Source: Algoriphagus iocasae
GTDB taxonomy: Bacteria > Bacteroidota > Bacteroidia > Cytophagales > Cyclobacteriaceae
DNA: 64,000 bases
Direction: 5' to 3'
Assembly (NCBI RefSeq): GCF_014206875.1
Contig: NZ_JACIJO010000003.1
Span: forward strand, 1,072,660-1,136,659
Below the pieces are notes generated by a model that was not told where the DNA came from, ran no database searches, and worked only from the letters and a program-made list of their open reading frames with translations. Position numbers and translations under genes: made by a program. This document shows, piece after piece, positions 27,594-36,416 of the stretch (positions are counted from its first letter, which is position 1; every line of letters starts with the position of its first letter).

Positions 27594-29252
27594 ATGAAAA
27601 AAATTTACCCTTTAGCGGTATTTTTTATCGCTTTAGCTCTCTTTTTCTCTTGTAAAACAAATGAGTCTGGGTTTAGCAAAAAGGATATTAAAAGTTCTCA
27701 AAAACTGATAGGATTGGAATTTGAGAAGCCTGCTATAGAAACCATGTATGATTATTTGGGAAGAAATAAAGCCGGGTATGATAGCTTGAGATCTTACGAA
27801 ACCCCAAATGAGGTTTTTCCCGCCATGATGTTTGATCCACATCCAATGGGATTTATAGCTTCTTCAGAGAAATCAGATCTGGTATTCGAAATTCCGGATA
27901 ATGTATCGGTTCCTGAAAACTTCGAAGAAATCGCATTTTTCACCATTCCCCAATTAGCCTCTTTGATCCAAAATAAGAAAGTTACTTCAGAAGAACTCAC
28001 TCGATTATTTATTGACAGAATCAAGCGATTTGATGGAGAATTGGAGTCTGTAATCACCTTGACTGAAGAATTAGCTTTGGCACAAGCAAAAAAAGCAGAT
28101 CAGGAAATTGCTGCAGGGAATTATAAAGGCATCCTTCATGGTATTCCTTACGGTGTGAAAGATCTGATGGCAGTGGAAGGCTATCCGACAACTTGGGGAG
28201 CCGAACCCTATAAAGATCAAATGATAAATTATACTGCTACGGTCGTAAAGAAATTGGAAGAACAAGGAGCAGTTTTAATTGCAAAATTGGTTTCTGGTTC
28301 CCTTGCTAGAGGGGATGTTTGGTTTGGTGGGAAGACCAAAAACCCTTGGGATCTTACACAGGGAGCAACTGGTTCATCTGCAGGTTCAGGTTCAGCCACT
28401 TCTGCGGGATTAGTACCTTTTGCTTTGGGAACGGAAACTCTAGGTTCGATTACTTCTCCATCTACCCGCAACGGAGTGACAGGATTACGACCAACATACG
28501 GTCGAGTAAGTCGCCAAGGTGTGATGAGTTTAAGCTGGTCTATGGATAAAATCGGACCTTTGGCAAGGAATGCAGAAGATTGTGAAATCGTTTTTGCAGC
28601 TATTTATGGCAAAGACCAACAGGATCCAAGTACTAATGATGTTCCTTTCAATCAGGTTTTTAAGTTGCCAAAGGAATTGAAAATTGCCTACCTCAAAAAG
28701 GATTTGGATAAAGACACCACTATCACTGGTGATAATTTGAGGGCCTCATTAGAAGTGTTTAAAGAAATCGGGATTCAGGCTGATTCGGTCGAACTTCCAG
28801 AAGGCTTTCCTTATTCGGCCTTTGATATCATCTTAAGAGCTGAGGCTGGAGCATTTTTCGATGAACTTGTACGCTCTGGTGAAGTAGATTTAATGGTAGA
28901 GCAGGATGGAGGTTCAAGAGCTAATTCTCTTAGACAATCCCGTTTTATTCCGGCGGTTGAATATCTTCAAGCCAATCGACAGAGAAGAATGTTAATAGAG
29001 GAAATGAATGTACTTATGAAAGAGTATGATGTCATTATTGCCCCAAGTTATCGGAGCAGGCAACTATTAATCACCAATCTGACCGGACATCCAGTAGTTT
29101 CAGTTCCAAATGGATTTGATAAAAAGGGGAGGCCAACAAGCTTTACGCTGATTGGTAATTTATACGATGAAGGAAGTATTCTTGCTTTGGCAAAAGCCTA
29201 TCAAAATATGACAGACTTTGATGAAAAGCATCCTCCGAAGTTTATGGAGTGA
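27594..29252 (+). CDS. Amidase signature family lipoprotein
   Basis: 552 residues from the ATG at 27594 (an ATG three codons upstream is also possible). Signal with lipobox FFSCKTN (Cys20). The amidase-signature Ser-cisSer-Lys triad is visible: Lys189 in GIPYGVKDL, the cis-Ser in GATGSSAGSGSAT (about 261-262) and the nucleophile Ser285 in GTETLGSITSPS. An N-terminal extension of about 110 residues precedes the amidase domain. These exported members resemble Asp-tRNA(Asn)/Glu-tRNA(Gln) amidotransferase GatA in fold but hydrolyse small amides; the substrate is unknown. It converges on the sulfite dehydrogenase genes, with 12 bases between stops. Confidence 0.9.
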   Translation: MKKIYPLAVFFIALALFFSCKTNESGFSKKDIKSSQKLIGLEFEKPAIETMYDYLGRNKAGYDSLRSYETPNEVFPAMMFDPHPMGFIASSEKSDLVFEIPDNVSVPENFEEIAFFTIPQLASLIQNKKVTSEELTRLFIDRIKRFDGELESVITLTEELALAQAKKADQEIAAGNYKGILHGIPYGVKDLMAVEGYPTTWGAEPYKDQMINYTATVVKKLEEQGAVLIAKLVSGSLARGDVWFGGKTKNPWDLTQGATGSSAGSGSATSAGLVPFALGTETLGSITSPSTRNGVTGLRPTYGRVSRQGVMSLSWSMDKIGPLARNAEDCEIVFAAIYGKDQQDPSTNDVPFNQVFKLPKELKIAYLKKDLDKDTTITGDNLRASLEVFKEIGIQADSVELPEGFPYSAFDIILRAEAGAFFDELVRSGEVDLMVEQDGGSRANSLRQSRFIPAVEYLQANRQRRMLIEEMNVLMKEYDVIIAPSYRSRQLLITNLTGHPVVSVPNGFDKKGRPTSFTLIGNLYDEGSILALAKAYQNMTDFDEKHPPKFME

Positions 29253-29264
29253 GAAGCTTTTGAT

Positions 29265-29744
29265 TTAATCCAATTCATACCATTCAATATCTTTCAAAGG
29301 AGCTCTTCTTCCTACATAAGCTTCTGGTGCATAATGTTCTGCCAAATAATCTAAAATCACATCTTCACTTTCTCCTAGAGGCCATAAACCTTGGGTTTCC
29401 TGCATCCATTCTATTTTAGCTTTCCAACCTTCCCTTGTGAATCTATTTTGAATAATTAAAGCGCTGGAATGGCAGTTGGTACAATTCCCTTTCACAATCT
29501 CAAAACCATTTCCTAATACCAATTGAGTTTCAGGATCCAGATCTTTTCCTTCTTGACTGATCGCAAGGGAATCTAATTCTGTTAACTCAGCCGCTTCCTT
29601 TCCTGAATCCTTACTGGAATCAGAATCGCTTTGTATCCAAGTGATCAAAAACAAACCTAAACTCAAAACCAGAATCAAAGCAATAAATGCCAAAATCCGG
29701 TTTTTCAACTGCATGTATTTCGATTGATTTTTCTCGTCTTGCAT
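29265..29744 (-). CDS. Monoheme c-type cytochrome, sulfite dehydrogenase subunit (SorB-like)
   Basis: 159 residues. One transmembrane anchor (about 16-36), an acidic linker, then a single heme-binding CTNCH (Cys88, Cys91, His92). The probable axial Met lies in EWMQETQGLWPL. The size and site are typical of the cytochrome that takes electrons from SorA-type sulfite dehydrogenases. It starts 6 bases after the molybdoenzyme gene, supporting a two-subunit enzyme at the periplasmic face. The call as SorB depends on this neighbour. Confidence 0.85.
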   Translation of the reverse strand: MQDEKNQSKYMQLKNRILAFIALILVLSLGLFLITWIQSDSDSSKDSGKEAAELTELDSLAISQEGKDLDPETQLVLGNGFEIVKGNCTNCHSSALIIQNRFTREGWKAKIEWMQETQGLWPLGESEDVILDYLAEHYAPEAYVGRRAPLKDIEWYELD

Positions 29745-29750
29745 AATGGG

Positions 29751-31013
29751 TTAACTTACTTTGACGGCAATTCTATGACAAGCATTGTTGAGATAACCTT
29801 TTGGATTCCAGCCTGGTATTACCATGGGTTGAGAATTTCCTTCACTATCTGTTGCTTTGGCCCAAACCTCATAATAGCCTTCCTGTGGGAAACTCAGTTC
29901 CACATTCCATTCCTGCCAAGCCAATCGGTTTTTTGGCTTTTTCAATTGGCATTTAATCCAAGTTGCTCCAAAGTCAATGGATACCTCCATGCCTGAAACT
30001 TCCAATTCTCCTGCCCATGCTTTTCCTCTCACAGCCAATTTTCTTGATTTATCAAACATGGCTCCAGTCTTAGGGAAAGTAATCAAGGATTTAACTGGCA
30101 TGGATTCGATGATTTTCATATCCTCATCCGGAACTTTGGTGCCAGGAGCCACTGGATATTTGGGAACACGATAGGCATCGCCCATCATTTTAGCTCCATT
30201 ATGGACTTTATTTCGTACTACTATCGTATGAACCCATTTACCGGAAACCGAAGCCGGCCATCCTCCTGCCACCAACCTTAATGGATATCCATGTGCCAAG
30301 GGAATATCTTCTCCATTTAATGCCCATGCAAGTAAAGTCTCATCCTGCATGGCTTTAGACATAGGAGCGCCACGTGAAATAACTACTTCATCGGCTTTGC
30401 CATTGAGATGCTTGTCTGCTCCATAATATCCTATATAAACGGCATCTGATTTAATCCCAACAGCCTGAAGAACGTCCCGAAGTCGAACACCGGTCCATTC
30501 AGAACAAGCCACAGCTCCTTCTTCCCATTGATTTCCAGAAGCTGGTGGGTAAAAGCCTGCTCTTCCATTGCCTCCGCATTCCAAGACCAATTGATACGTG
30601 TATGGCTTAAAATTCTTTTTCAATTCATCTAAAGTAAAGGTCTTTTCCTCGACGACTGATTCACCGGAAATTTTTAAAGTCCAGGTATCTGCATTTACAT
30701 TCTCCGGAATCAATCCATTGTTTCGGATAAAAATATTCTTAGCAGGAGTGACGGCATCATCCAATAAATGAGGTCTGGCTTCCACATTCCACGGTTTTTC
30801 ATTCCGAATGATCATTTCTGGATTCTTTCCATCCATAGGATTGCTTTGAAGACTAATCGCCACAGGGATGTAGTCTTTTGGCATGGAAGCAGCATAAACA
30901 ATATCTGCTCCCAACACTGCTGAAAAAGTACCTAAAAGGCTCTTTTTAATGAATTTTCTTCGATCAGCGCCAGATAAATTGGAAAGGGTTAATTTGGGAT
31001 TTCGGGAAGCCAT
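29751..31013 (-). CDS. Tat-exported molybdopterin sulfite oxidase/dehydrogenase (SorA-like)
   Basis: 420 residues from the ATG at 31013; a TTG four codons upstream is open but less likely. The twin-arginine leader DRRKFIKKSLLGTF is at residues 17-30. The Moco-binding domain includes QLVLECGGNGR with Cys146 as the Mo ligand, and HGYPLRLVAGGWPASVSGKWVH. A C-terminal Mo-co dimerisation domain (from about 310; VRGKAWAGELEVSGMEVS) follows. It oxidises sulfite to sulfate in the periplasm and passes electrons to the downstream cytochrome. In marine or algal-polymer degraders this detoxifies sulfite from sulfonates and amino acids; that role is inference. Confidence 0.92.
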   Translation of the reverse strand: MASRNPKLTLSNLSGADRRKFIKKSLLGTFSAVLGADIVYAASMPKDYIPVAISLQSNPMDGKNPEMIIRNEKPWNVEARPHLLDDAVTPAKNIFIRNNGLIPENVNADTWTLKISGESVVEEKTFTLDELKKNFKPYTYQLVLECGGNGRAGFYPPASGNQWEEGAVACSEWTGVRLRDVLQAVGIKSDAVYIGYYGADKHLNGKADEVVISRGAPMSKAMQDETLLAWALNGEDIPLAHGYPLRLVAGGWPASVSGKWVHTIVVRNKVHNGAKMMGDAYRVPKYPVAPGTKVPDEDMKIIESMPVKSLITFPKTGAMFDKSRKLAVRGKAWAGELEVSGMEVSIDFGATWIKCQLKKPKNRLAWQEWNVELSFPQEGYYEVWAKATDSEGNSQPMVIPGWNPKGYLNNACHRIAVKVS

Positions 31014-31090
31014 AAGGATTAACAAAAATGTTCAATAAATATATGGAAGTTCATAAAAGTACAAAGGATGTCAGAAGTCTAAAAACTTGA

Positions 31091-31242
31091 TATGTATATC
31101 CGCTTTTTTTACCAGTAGCCCAAAAAAAGGTTTTAGGTATATTTCAACCTGCTGTGGACAGTGGACTGTCGTCGATGGACGAGATTGTCCGCGACTTTCT
31201 AAACTCAATCTTTAATTACTGGCTCCATTGCGGATAATCATG
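31091..31242 (+). repeat. Dispersed intergenic repeat, copy 1
   Basis: First of four related copies in the window. Shared blocks: CCGCTTT...ACCAGTAGCCCAAA, TATATTTCAACCTGCTGTGG, ACAGTGGACTGTCGTCGATG, CGCGACTTTCTAAACT and ACTGGCTCCATTGCGGATAA. The right part holds an inverted pair, GATTGTCCGC (31183-31192) and GCGGATAATC (31230-31239). It lies between two divergent gene starts (sulfite dehydrogenase and aldo/keto reductase), occupying half of the 333-base gap. The rest of the gap shows nothing recognisable. Confidence 0.85.
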
Positions 31243-31346
31243 AAACTTGAATCAAAATTCCAAAATCTATTATCTCCCGAAACTGTTTTTGAAACATCAT
31301 TGTTGAAAAAACAAGATTCATTTTTAACCTAAAAACAAAACCATCG

Positions 31347-32366
31347 ATGAAGTACAATTATGTTGGGAATACAGGTCTTTTAGTATCGGAACTATGCTTT
31401 GGAACCATGACTTTTGGAGGTCAAGATGCAGGAATGTGGGATAATATCGGGAAACTCCAACAAAAAGAAGTAAACGAAATGCTTACTGCTGTGGTGGATT
31501 CGGGAATCAATTTTATAGATACAGCAAATGTTTATTCCTATGGCCAATCCGAGCAACTCTTAGGTCAGGCTTTAAAAGACCTATCCATCAAAAGAGATGA
31601 GATCATCATTGCCACCAAAGTTCTGGCAAGGATGAATGATAAACCGAATAGTACAGGTCTTTCCAGATACCACATTTTCAATTCGGTTGAAGCAAGCCTT
31701 CAAAGATTACAATTGGATTACATAGATATTCTGTACGTCCATGGCGTGGATCCAGCTACCTCTTTGGAAGAAATAGTACGCTCGCTCAATGATATCGTCG
31801 AATCTGGAAAAGTACGATACATTTCTATTTGCAACTGGCCAGCATGGATGGTTGCCAAAGCACAGACAATTGCTGAGTATAGAGGATATCATAAATTCAT
31901 CGGCTTACAATATTATTATGCTGCAGTGAGCAGGGATATTGAACATGAATTAGTGCCCATGGCAAAGAATCATGATTTGGCGATTTTCCCTTGGAGTCCT
32001 TTAGCAGGAGGTTTTTTGACGGGGAAATTTACCAGAGAAGAAGCAGACGAAGGTTCCCGAAGAGCTAATTTTGATTTTCCTCCTATTGATAAAGAAAAGG
32101 CTTATGATCTGGTTGATGTTATGGGTGAAATAGCAAAAGTGCATGACGCAAGTATCGCTCAAGTTGCACTAGCCTGGGTTAGGCAGCAGCCTGGAATTAC
32201 CAGTACTATCATTGGGGCGAAAACTCTGGATCAGTTAAAGGCGAACATTGAATCAACTAACTTGAATCTGACTCAGGGTGATTTATCCAAGATTGATGCG
32301 ATAAGTCCACTTCCTAAGCAATATCCAGGTTGGATGGTAGAAAGACAATCTAATTATAGAAAGTAG
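31347..32366 (+). CDS. Aldo/keto reductase
   Basis: 339 residues, normal length for the family. The catalytic tetrad is visible: Asp58 and Tyr63 (FIDTANVYSYGQSE), Lys91 (IIIATKVLARM) and His132 (ILYVHGVDP). The NADPH-binding end of the barrel is at STIIGAKTLDQLKANIE. It resembles the YajO/YccK-like subgroup of bacterial AKRs that reduce sugar or lipid aldehydes in the cytosol; the substrate is unknown. The gene stands alone, with its own terminator about 20 bases after the stop. Confidence 0.93.
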   Translation: MKYNYVGNTGLLVSELCFGTMTFGGQDAGMWDNIGKLQQKEVNEMLTAVVDSGINFIDTANVYSYGQSEQLLGQALKDLSIKRDEIIIATKVLARMNDKPNSTGLSRYHIFNSVEASLQRLQLDYIDILYVHGVDPATSLEEIVRSLNDIVESGKVRYISICNWPAWMVAKAQTIAEYRGYHKFIGLQYYYAAVSRDIEHELVPMAKNHDLAIFPWSPLAGGFLTGKFTREEADEGSRRANFDFPPIDKEKAYDLVDVMGEIAKVHDASIAQVALAWVRQQPGITSTIIGAKTLDQLKANIESTNLNLTQGDLSKIDAISPLPKQYPGWMVERQSNYRK

Positions 32367-32383
32367 AATTTTCACTCAGTTAT

Positions 32384-32418
32384 AAAAGGGAACTTCAGGG
32401 TATTGGAGTTCCCTTTTT
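32384..32418. terminator. Bidirectional terminator
   Basis: AAAAGGGAACT (32384-32394) pairs with AGTTCCCTTTTT (32407-32418), loop TCAGGGTATTGG. It serves the convergent aldo/keto reductase and ThuA genes. Confidence 0.9.
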
Positions 32419-33179
32419 TAATTCTCTGATGCCCAAAATATTGCATTGGCAAACATTTTCTTAAACTCTTCCACATCTAATAATTTGGCATCGTGGCCAA
32501 ATAAGAAATAGACATTTCGGGCTTTTTTACTTTTGTTTTCCCAAATCACCGGATGATCACCCATTTTTATATCCGAATCAGGTCTATAGCTATTCTCATC
32601 TACATTGGCCAGAACATGAACGTTCTCTCTGGGATTTTTATCGAATACATACCATTCGTCGTCAGGAAGTTCAAAGGATTCAGGAATTCCTTTAAAAACA
32701 GGATGTGATGTTTCCTCTAAATGAACTGTCCCAGTGGCTTTCTCAGCAATATAATTTTTGAATCTAATCCCACCCATAAAATCTGAAAACCATGGCCACA
32801 TGGGATAACCGTCAAATTCACCCAATAAAGTAGCATGATGAAACCCGATCCAGCCACCCTGACCTTCATCTATATACTTTTCAAATGCCTTTTCACCTAC
32901 TTTGCTCCAGGTATAAGGAGGGTAATTCAATTGAATAATCAGATCAAAATCTTTCAGATCAAGGCTATCTAAGTCCTTGGCATGATTCAATACCAAATAG
33001 TCCATTTTGTTTTCCTCTGAAAACTTTTCCAGCCAATCTAAAGCAACAAGTACAAACCCTTCATGCTGATCTCCTCTTTCAGTTAAAACCAATGCTTTTA
33101 TTGGCTTTGACTGAGCATGTGATTTCAAACAAAAAATCATAAAGAAGCTTACTAGATATATTAAAGATTTGTTTATCAT
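32418..33179 (-). CDS. ThuA domain protein (trehalose utilisation-like), secreted
   Basis: 253 residues with a Sec signal ending around CLKSHAQS (residue 23). The ThuA fold is shown by VLNHAKDLDSLDLKDFDLIIQLNYPP, the core GGWIGFHHATLLG and a C-terminal block with GHDAKLLDVEEFKKMFANAIFWAS. ThuA-like proteins have a glutamine-amidotransferase-like fold and occur with keto-sugar oxidoreductases in Bacteroidota and Planctomycetes. The reaction is not established; in rhizobia ThuA acts with ThuB on trehalose-derived 3-keto sugars. The stop abuts the bidirectional terminator. Confidence 0.86.
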   Translation of the reverse strand: MINKSLIYLVSFFMIFCLKSHAQSKPIKALVLTERGDQHEGFVLVALDWLEKFSEENKMDYLVLNHAKDLDSLDLKDFDLIIQLNYPPYTWSKVGEKAFEKYIDEGQGGWIGFHHATLLGEFDGYPMWPWFSDFMGGIRFKNYIAEKATGTVHLEETSHPVFKGIPESFELPDDEWYVFDKNPRENVHVLANVDENSYRPDSDIKMGDHPVIWENKSKKARNVYFLFGHDAKLLDVEEFKKMFANAIFWASEN

Positions 33180-33280
33180 AGGTTTAGAAGTCTGAGTTTT
33201 ATCATGTTTTAAAAATGCGATATTCTGAACTATTTCCTCTAAGGAATATTAAATTTAAACAGTGGTCAAACTTAAGAATT

Positions 33281-34981
33281 ATGAAAAAGACTTTTATTTC
33301 AATCTTTATTTCAGTTTTGTTTTTTAGCTGTAATACCAAGCCTGCTGATTCAGAAAATTCTGCCACAGTTTATTTTGGAGGGGATATTTTGACCATGGTT
33401 GGAGATGAACCTAGCTACGTTGAGGCACTTGTAATCAAAGATGGTTTGATTAAATTTGCTGGAACAGCAGCCGAAGCCATGAAAATTGCAGGTTCCGGTC
33501 ATCAGATGATTGATCTTGCAGGCAAAACTTTATTGCCTGGTTTTATAGATGGTCATGCCCATTTTGCCAATTTTTCATCTCAAGCAATTGGAGCAATTTT
33601 GCTTCCCTCGCCTGATGCTTCCGTAGACAAAATGGAAGATTTAATTGCCACATTAAAGGATTGGAATACTCCTGAAAATAGAGCCTTGACAGGATGGATT
33701 TTTGGAACTGGCTTTGACGATTCTGTATTGGAGGAAAAACGCTTTCCTACCAAACATGATTTGGATCAAGTGAGCACAGAATTTCCAATCATTATCATAC
33801 ATATTTCAGGACATTTTGCTGTGGTCAATTCTTTGGGCTTAGAAAAATTAGGGATTACAGCAGATACCCCTAATCCTGAAGGTGGAATTATAAGAAGGGA
33901 GCCAAATTCCATGGAGCCAAATGGCGTCTTAGAGGAATTGGCAGCAATCCCTCAGATGCTTAAGGCTATGAGTCCAAAGACCGAAGAAGCAAATCAGAAA
34001 TTTTTTGATGCTGGACAGGAAATGGCACTTTCTTATGGATACACGACAGCGCAGGAGGGAAGAGCCATGCAAAATCATGAGATGTTAGCTCAAATGGCAG
34101 AAAAGGGCAAATTGAAATTGGATGTGGTGAGTTACATCGATTACCTTTTTGTGGATGATTATATGCCTACCAAATGGAATAGCAAAACCTATTTTAATCA
34201 TTACAGAATCGGTGGGATGAAAGTAACACTGGACGGATCTCCCCAAGGTAGAACAGCTTGGAGAACCATCCCTTATTTGATTCCTCCTGATGGTGCTTCC
34301 AAAGATTATGCAGGTTATCCTGCTATCCCAAGTGATTCTGATTTAACAGAAATCTATAGAAAAGCCCTAGTTAACAATTGGCAAACCCTGACCCATACCA
34401 ATGGTGATGCGGCAGTGGATCAGATGATCAGCACGCTAAAACCTTTATTTGAGGAATATGGAAATGAAGACCGCAGGTTTGTAATGATCCATGGTCAATA
34501 TATCCGTTTTGACCAATTGGATGAGTTGGCAAAAATGAAAATTATAGCTTCTCTGTTTCCTCTTCATACGTTCTATTGGGGAGATTGGCACAAGCAAATC
34601 ATTGGGGATTCTCTTGGAAACACAATCAGTCCTACACGCACAGCACTAAATAAAGGTTTGAAGATTACTATTCATTCAGATGCACCTGTTGCGCTTCCCA
34701 ATTTGATGCGGGTCGTCTGGACTGCTGCAAGTAGAGTTTCCAGATCCGGTCAAATCCTTGCTGAGGAGGAAAGATTGACTCCCTACGAAGCCTTACAGGC
34801 AATCACATCTTGGAGTGCTTACCAGCATTTCGAGGAAAATACCAAAGGAACTCTTGAGAAAGGAAAATTGGCAGACTTGGTGATTTTGGATCAAAACCCT
34901 TTGAAGGTAGATGTTGATAAAATAAAGGACATTGTAGTACAGGAAACTATCAAGGAAGGAGTATCTGTATTTAAAAAATAG
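33281..34981 (+). CDS. Amidohydrolase family lipoprotein (YtcJ-like, amidohydrolase_3)
   Basis: 566 residues from the ATG at 33281, chosen because a proper lipoprotein signal (KKTFISIFISVLFFSCN) starts there; an upstream in-frame ATG at 33215 would put 22 hydrophilic residues in front. The metal-binding GFIDGHAHF lies near residue 87, followed by HISGHFAVVNSLGL, the YtcJ-type HTNGDAAVDQ and, in the C-terminal part, ITIHSDAPVALP. The composite beta-sandwich closes with GTLEKGKLADLVILDQNPL. These are periplasmic metal-dependent hydrolases of amide or ester substrates of unknown identity. Confidence 0.9.
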   Translation: MKKTFISIFISVLFFSCNTKPADSENSATVYFGGDILTMVGDEPSYVEALVIKDGLIKFAGTAAEAMKIAGSGHQMIDLAGKTLLPGFIDGHAHFANFSSQAIGAILLPSPDASVDKMEDLIATLKDWNTPENRALTGWIFGTGFDDSVLEEKRFPTKHDLDQVSTEFPIIIIHISGHFAVVNSLGLEKLGITADTPNPEGGIIRREPNSMEPNGVLEELAAIPQMLKAMSPKTEEANQKFFDAGQEMALSYGYTTAQEGRAMQNHEMLAQMAEKGKLKLDVVSYIDYLFVDDYMPTKWNSKTYFNHYRIGGMKVTLDGSPQGRTAWRTIPYLIPPDGASKDYAGYPAIPSDSDLTEIYRKALVNNWQTLTHTNGDAAVDQMISTLKPLFEEYGNEDRRFVMIHGQYIRFDQLDELAKMKIIASLFPLHTFYWGDWHKQIIGDSLGNTISPTRTALNKGLKITIHSDAPVALPNLMRVVWTAASRVSRSGQILAEEERLTPYEALQAITSWSAYQHFEENTKGTLEKGKLADLVILDQNPLKVDVDKIKDIVVQETIKEGVSVFKK

Positions 34982-35215
34982 GAGCAGGATTTAAAATAAT
35001 TTTGGTATCAAAATCAATAAAAATCCTGTCAAAGCCACTTTGAAAGAAGTGCAATATGCATGGTAAAAGTAATTTCCGAAAGACAATTTGAGTATCCATT
35101 TTGGACTTGTTCGATGTCTTTTCGAATTACTTAGTGTTAGTAGTATTAACTGTTGGTTATCAGTTGATTCGTGTGGCCTATGTCAATCCAGTTTCAATTC
35201 TAATAGCAAATTGTT

Positions 35216-35252
35216 AAAAAAAGCGACTCGATTATAGAGTCGCTTTTTTAAT
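35216..35252. terminator. Bidirectional terminator
   Basis: AAAAAAAGCGACTC and GAGTCGCTTTTTTA with loop GATTATA: a 12-base stem flanked by A and T runs, between convergent genes. The 291-base gap 34982-35272 contains nothing else recognised. Confidence 0.92.
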
Positions 35253-35272
35253 AATTCAATACTTAAAAGAGC

Positions 35273-35617
35273 TTAAATTGATGAGTGAAGAATATACTTT
35301 TTAGCTGGTAATGGTGCTATTGCTACTTTCAATTCTTCAGAAAGATTTCCATAGATATCCCCAGTAAAATCAGAGATAGCTGTTAATTGCCCAAGTAACT
35401 CGCCTACATTTCCCATATGCGCCAATACAGCATCAGAGTTTGAATATGTTTCTAGAACTTGACAAACTGTTCCTTCAGAATTTAAATACCATTCATACCT
35501 TTCAGCACCAGTCTCATTCGCTTTGACTTTTTCTATACATTTGGGAATTAAGGATTTGAATTCTTCTTCCTTTCCTGGGTGTATTTCGAATTTTGCAATG
35601 AGGTGTATTTTTTTCAT
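35273..35617 (-). CDS. Antibiotic biosynthesis monooxygenase (ABM) domain protein
   Basis: 114 residues, a single ferredoxin-like ABM domain: HLIAKFEIHPGKEEEFKSLI, then CIEKVKANETGAERYEWYLN and VCQVLETYSNSDAVLAHM. Members are small dimeric, cofactor-free oxygenases or quinol monooxygenases. No partner gene identifies the substrate. Cytosolic, no signal. It ends at the bidirectional terminator. Confidence 0.82.
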   Translation of the reverse strand: MKKIHLIAKFEIHPGKEEEFKSLIPKCIEKVKANETGAERYEWYLNSEGTVCQVLETYSNSDAVLAHMGNVGELLGQLTAISDFTGDIYGNLSEELKVAIAPLPAKKYILHSSI

Positions 35618-35733
35618 GGATTTTTTGTTTAGTAGATTGATTCGGGACTATAACAGTTAGTGAAAGAGGTGTTTATTAATTCGTAATCTTCCAATTTTAT
35701 CCTTATTCGATATTCTGCTATCTATTAATTTCT

Positions 35734-36180
35734 TTAATCTGAAACTAGGCTGGATTTAGAGATTAACCATTTACCACTAACCTTCTTTAAGGTATTGGTA
35801 TATTTTCCAGAAACATCAACTGCTTGTCCACCTGCAATTCCCTTAAGTTGGTAGGTTCCAAGCATGGTGATTGAACCATCAGGATTTTGCTCATAGCTAG
35901 AATTCTGAATTGAAACCATCAATTGTGAATCTGTAAAATCTGCCTCTATTCCTGCGGCAATTTCTTTTTTACCCTTAAAAGTTCTACCATCAGAAAAGAT
36001 TCTTTCTGCATCCATGGTGTAGAATGCAACTAATGATGCCACATCTCGATCATTGTAAGCTTTTTCGTAATTCTTAGCGATTGTTGCTAGTTCCGCACTG
36101 AGGTCCTGTGCATAAAGAGGGACTGAGATCAAAGTGCAGATAATGAGGCAAAACAATCCAATTGAAATTGACTTTTTCAT
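35734..36180 (-). CDS. Secreted SnoaL/DUF4440-like (NTF2-fold) protein
   Basis: 148 residues with a Sec signal cleaved near LYAQD (residue 25). The rest fits one NTF2-like domain of the DUF4440 or SgcJ/EcaC type: AKNYEKAYNDRDVASLVAFY, FKGKKEIAAGIEADF and ISGKYTNTLKKVSGKWLISK-like end. Such domains are used for small-molecule binding or catalysis; no catalytic residue can be assigned. Stand-alone gene. Confidence 0.8.
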   Translation of the reverse strand: MKKSISIGLFCLIICTLISVPLYAQDLSAELATIAKNYEKAYNDRDVASLVAFYTMDAERIFSDGRTFKGKKEIAAGIEADFTDSQLMVSIQNSSYEQNPDGSITMLGTYQLKGIAGGQAVDVSGKYTNTLKKVSGKWLISKSSLVSD

Positions 36181-36416
36181 AAAAATGGAATTAAAAATGG
36201 TGCCTACTCTAGACAGTTTTCGGCTACTCTGTTATAATCCAAGCGTAATTGTATCCGGAAAGCCCAAAAATTTAAAATTCACTGAAGTGTCGAAAAAGTT
36301 GCACTAAAGAAATGGCTTTCTTGTCTTAGGAAATTACAACAAATAGTTGAATTATACAATTGACTACCTCGTTTATCCTACTTTAAAAAATCATGAATCA
36401 GCTGAAATTTGAAAAA

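Noticed and set aside
31091-31242. Dispersed repeat read as a tRNA or riboswitch
   Set aside because: No cloverleaf or known aptamer core can be drawn, and the four copies sit in unrelated positions relative to genes.
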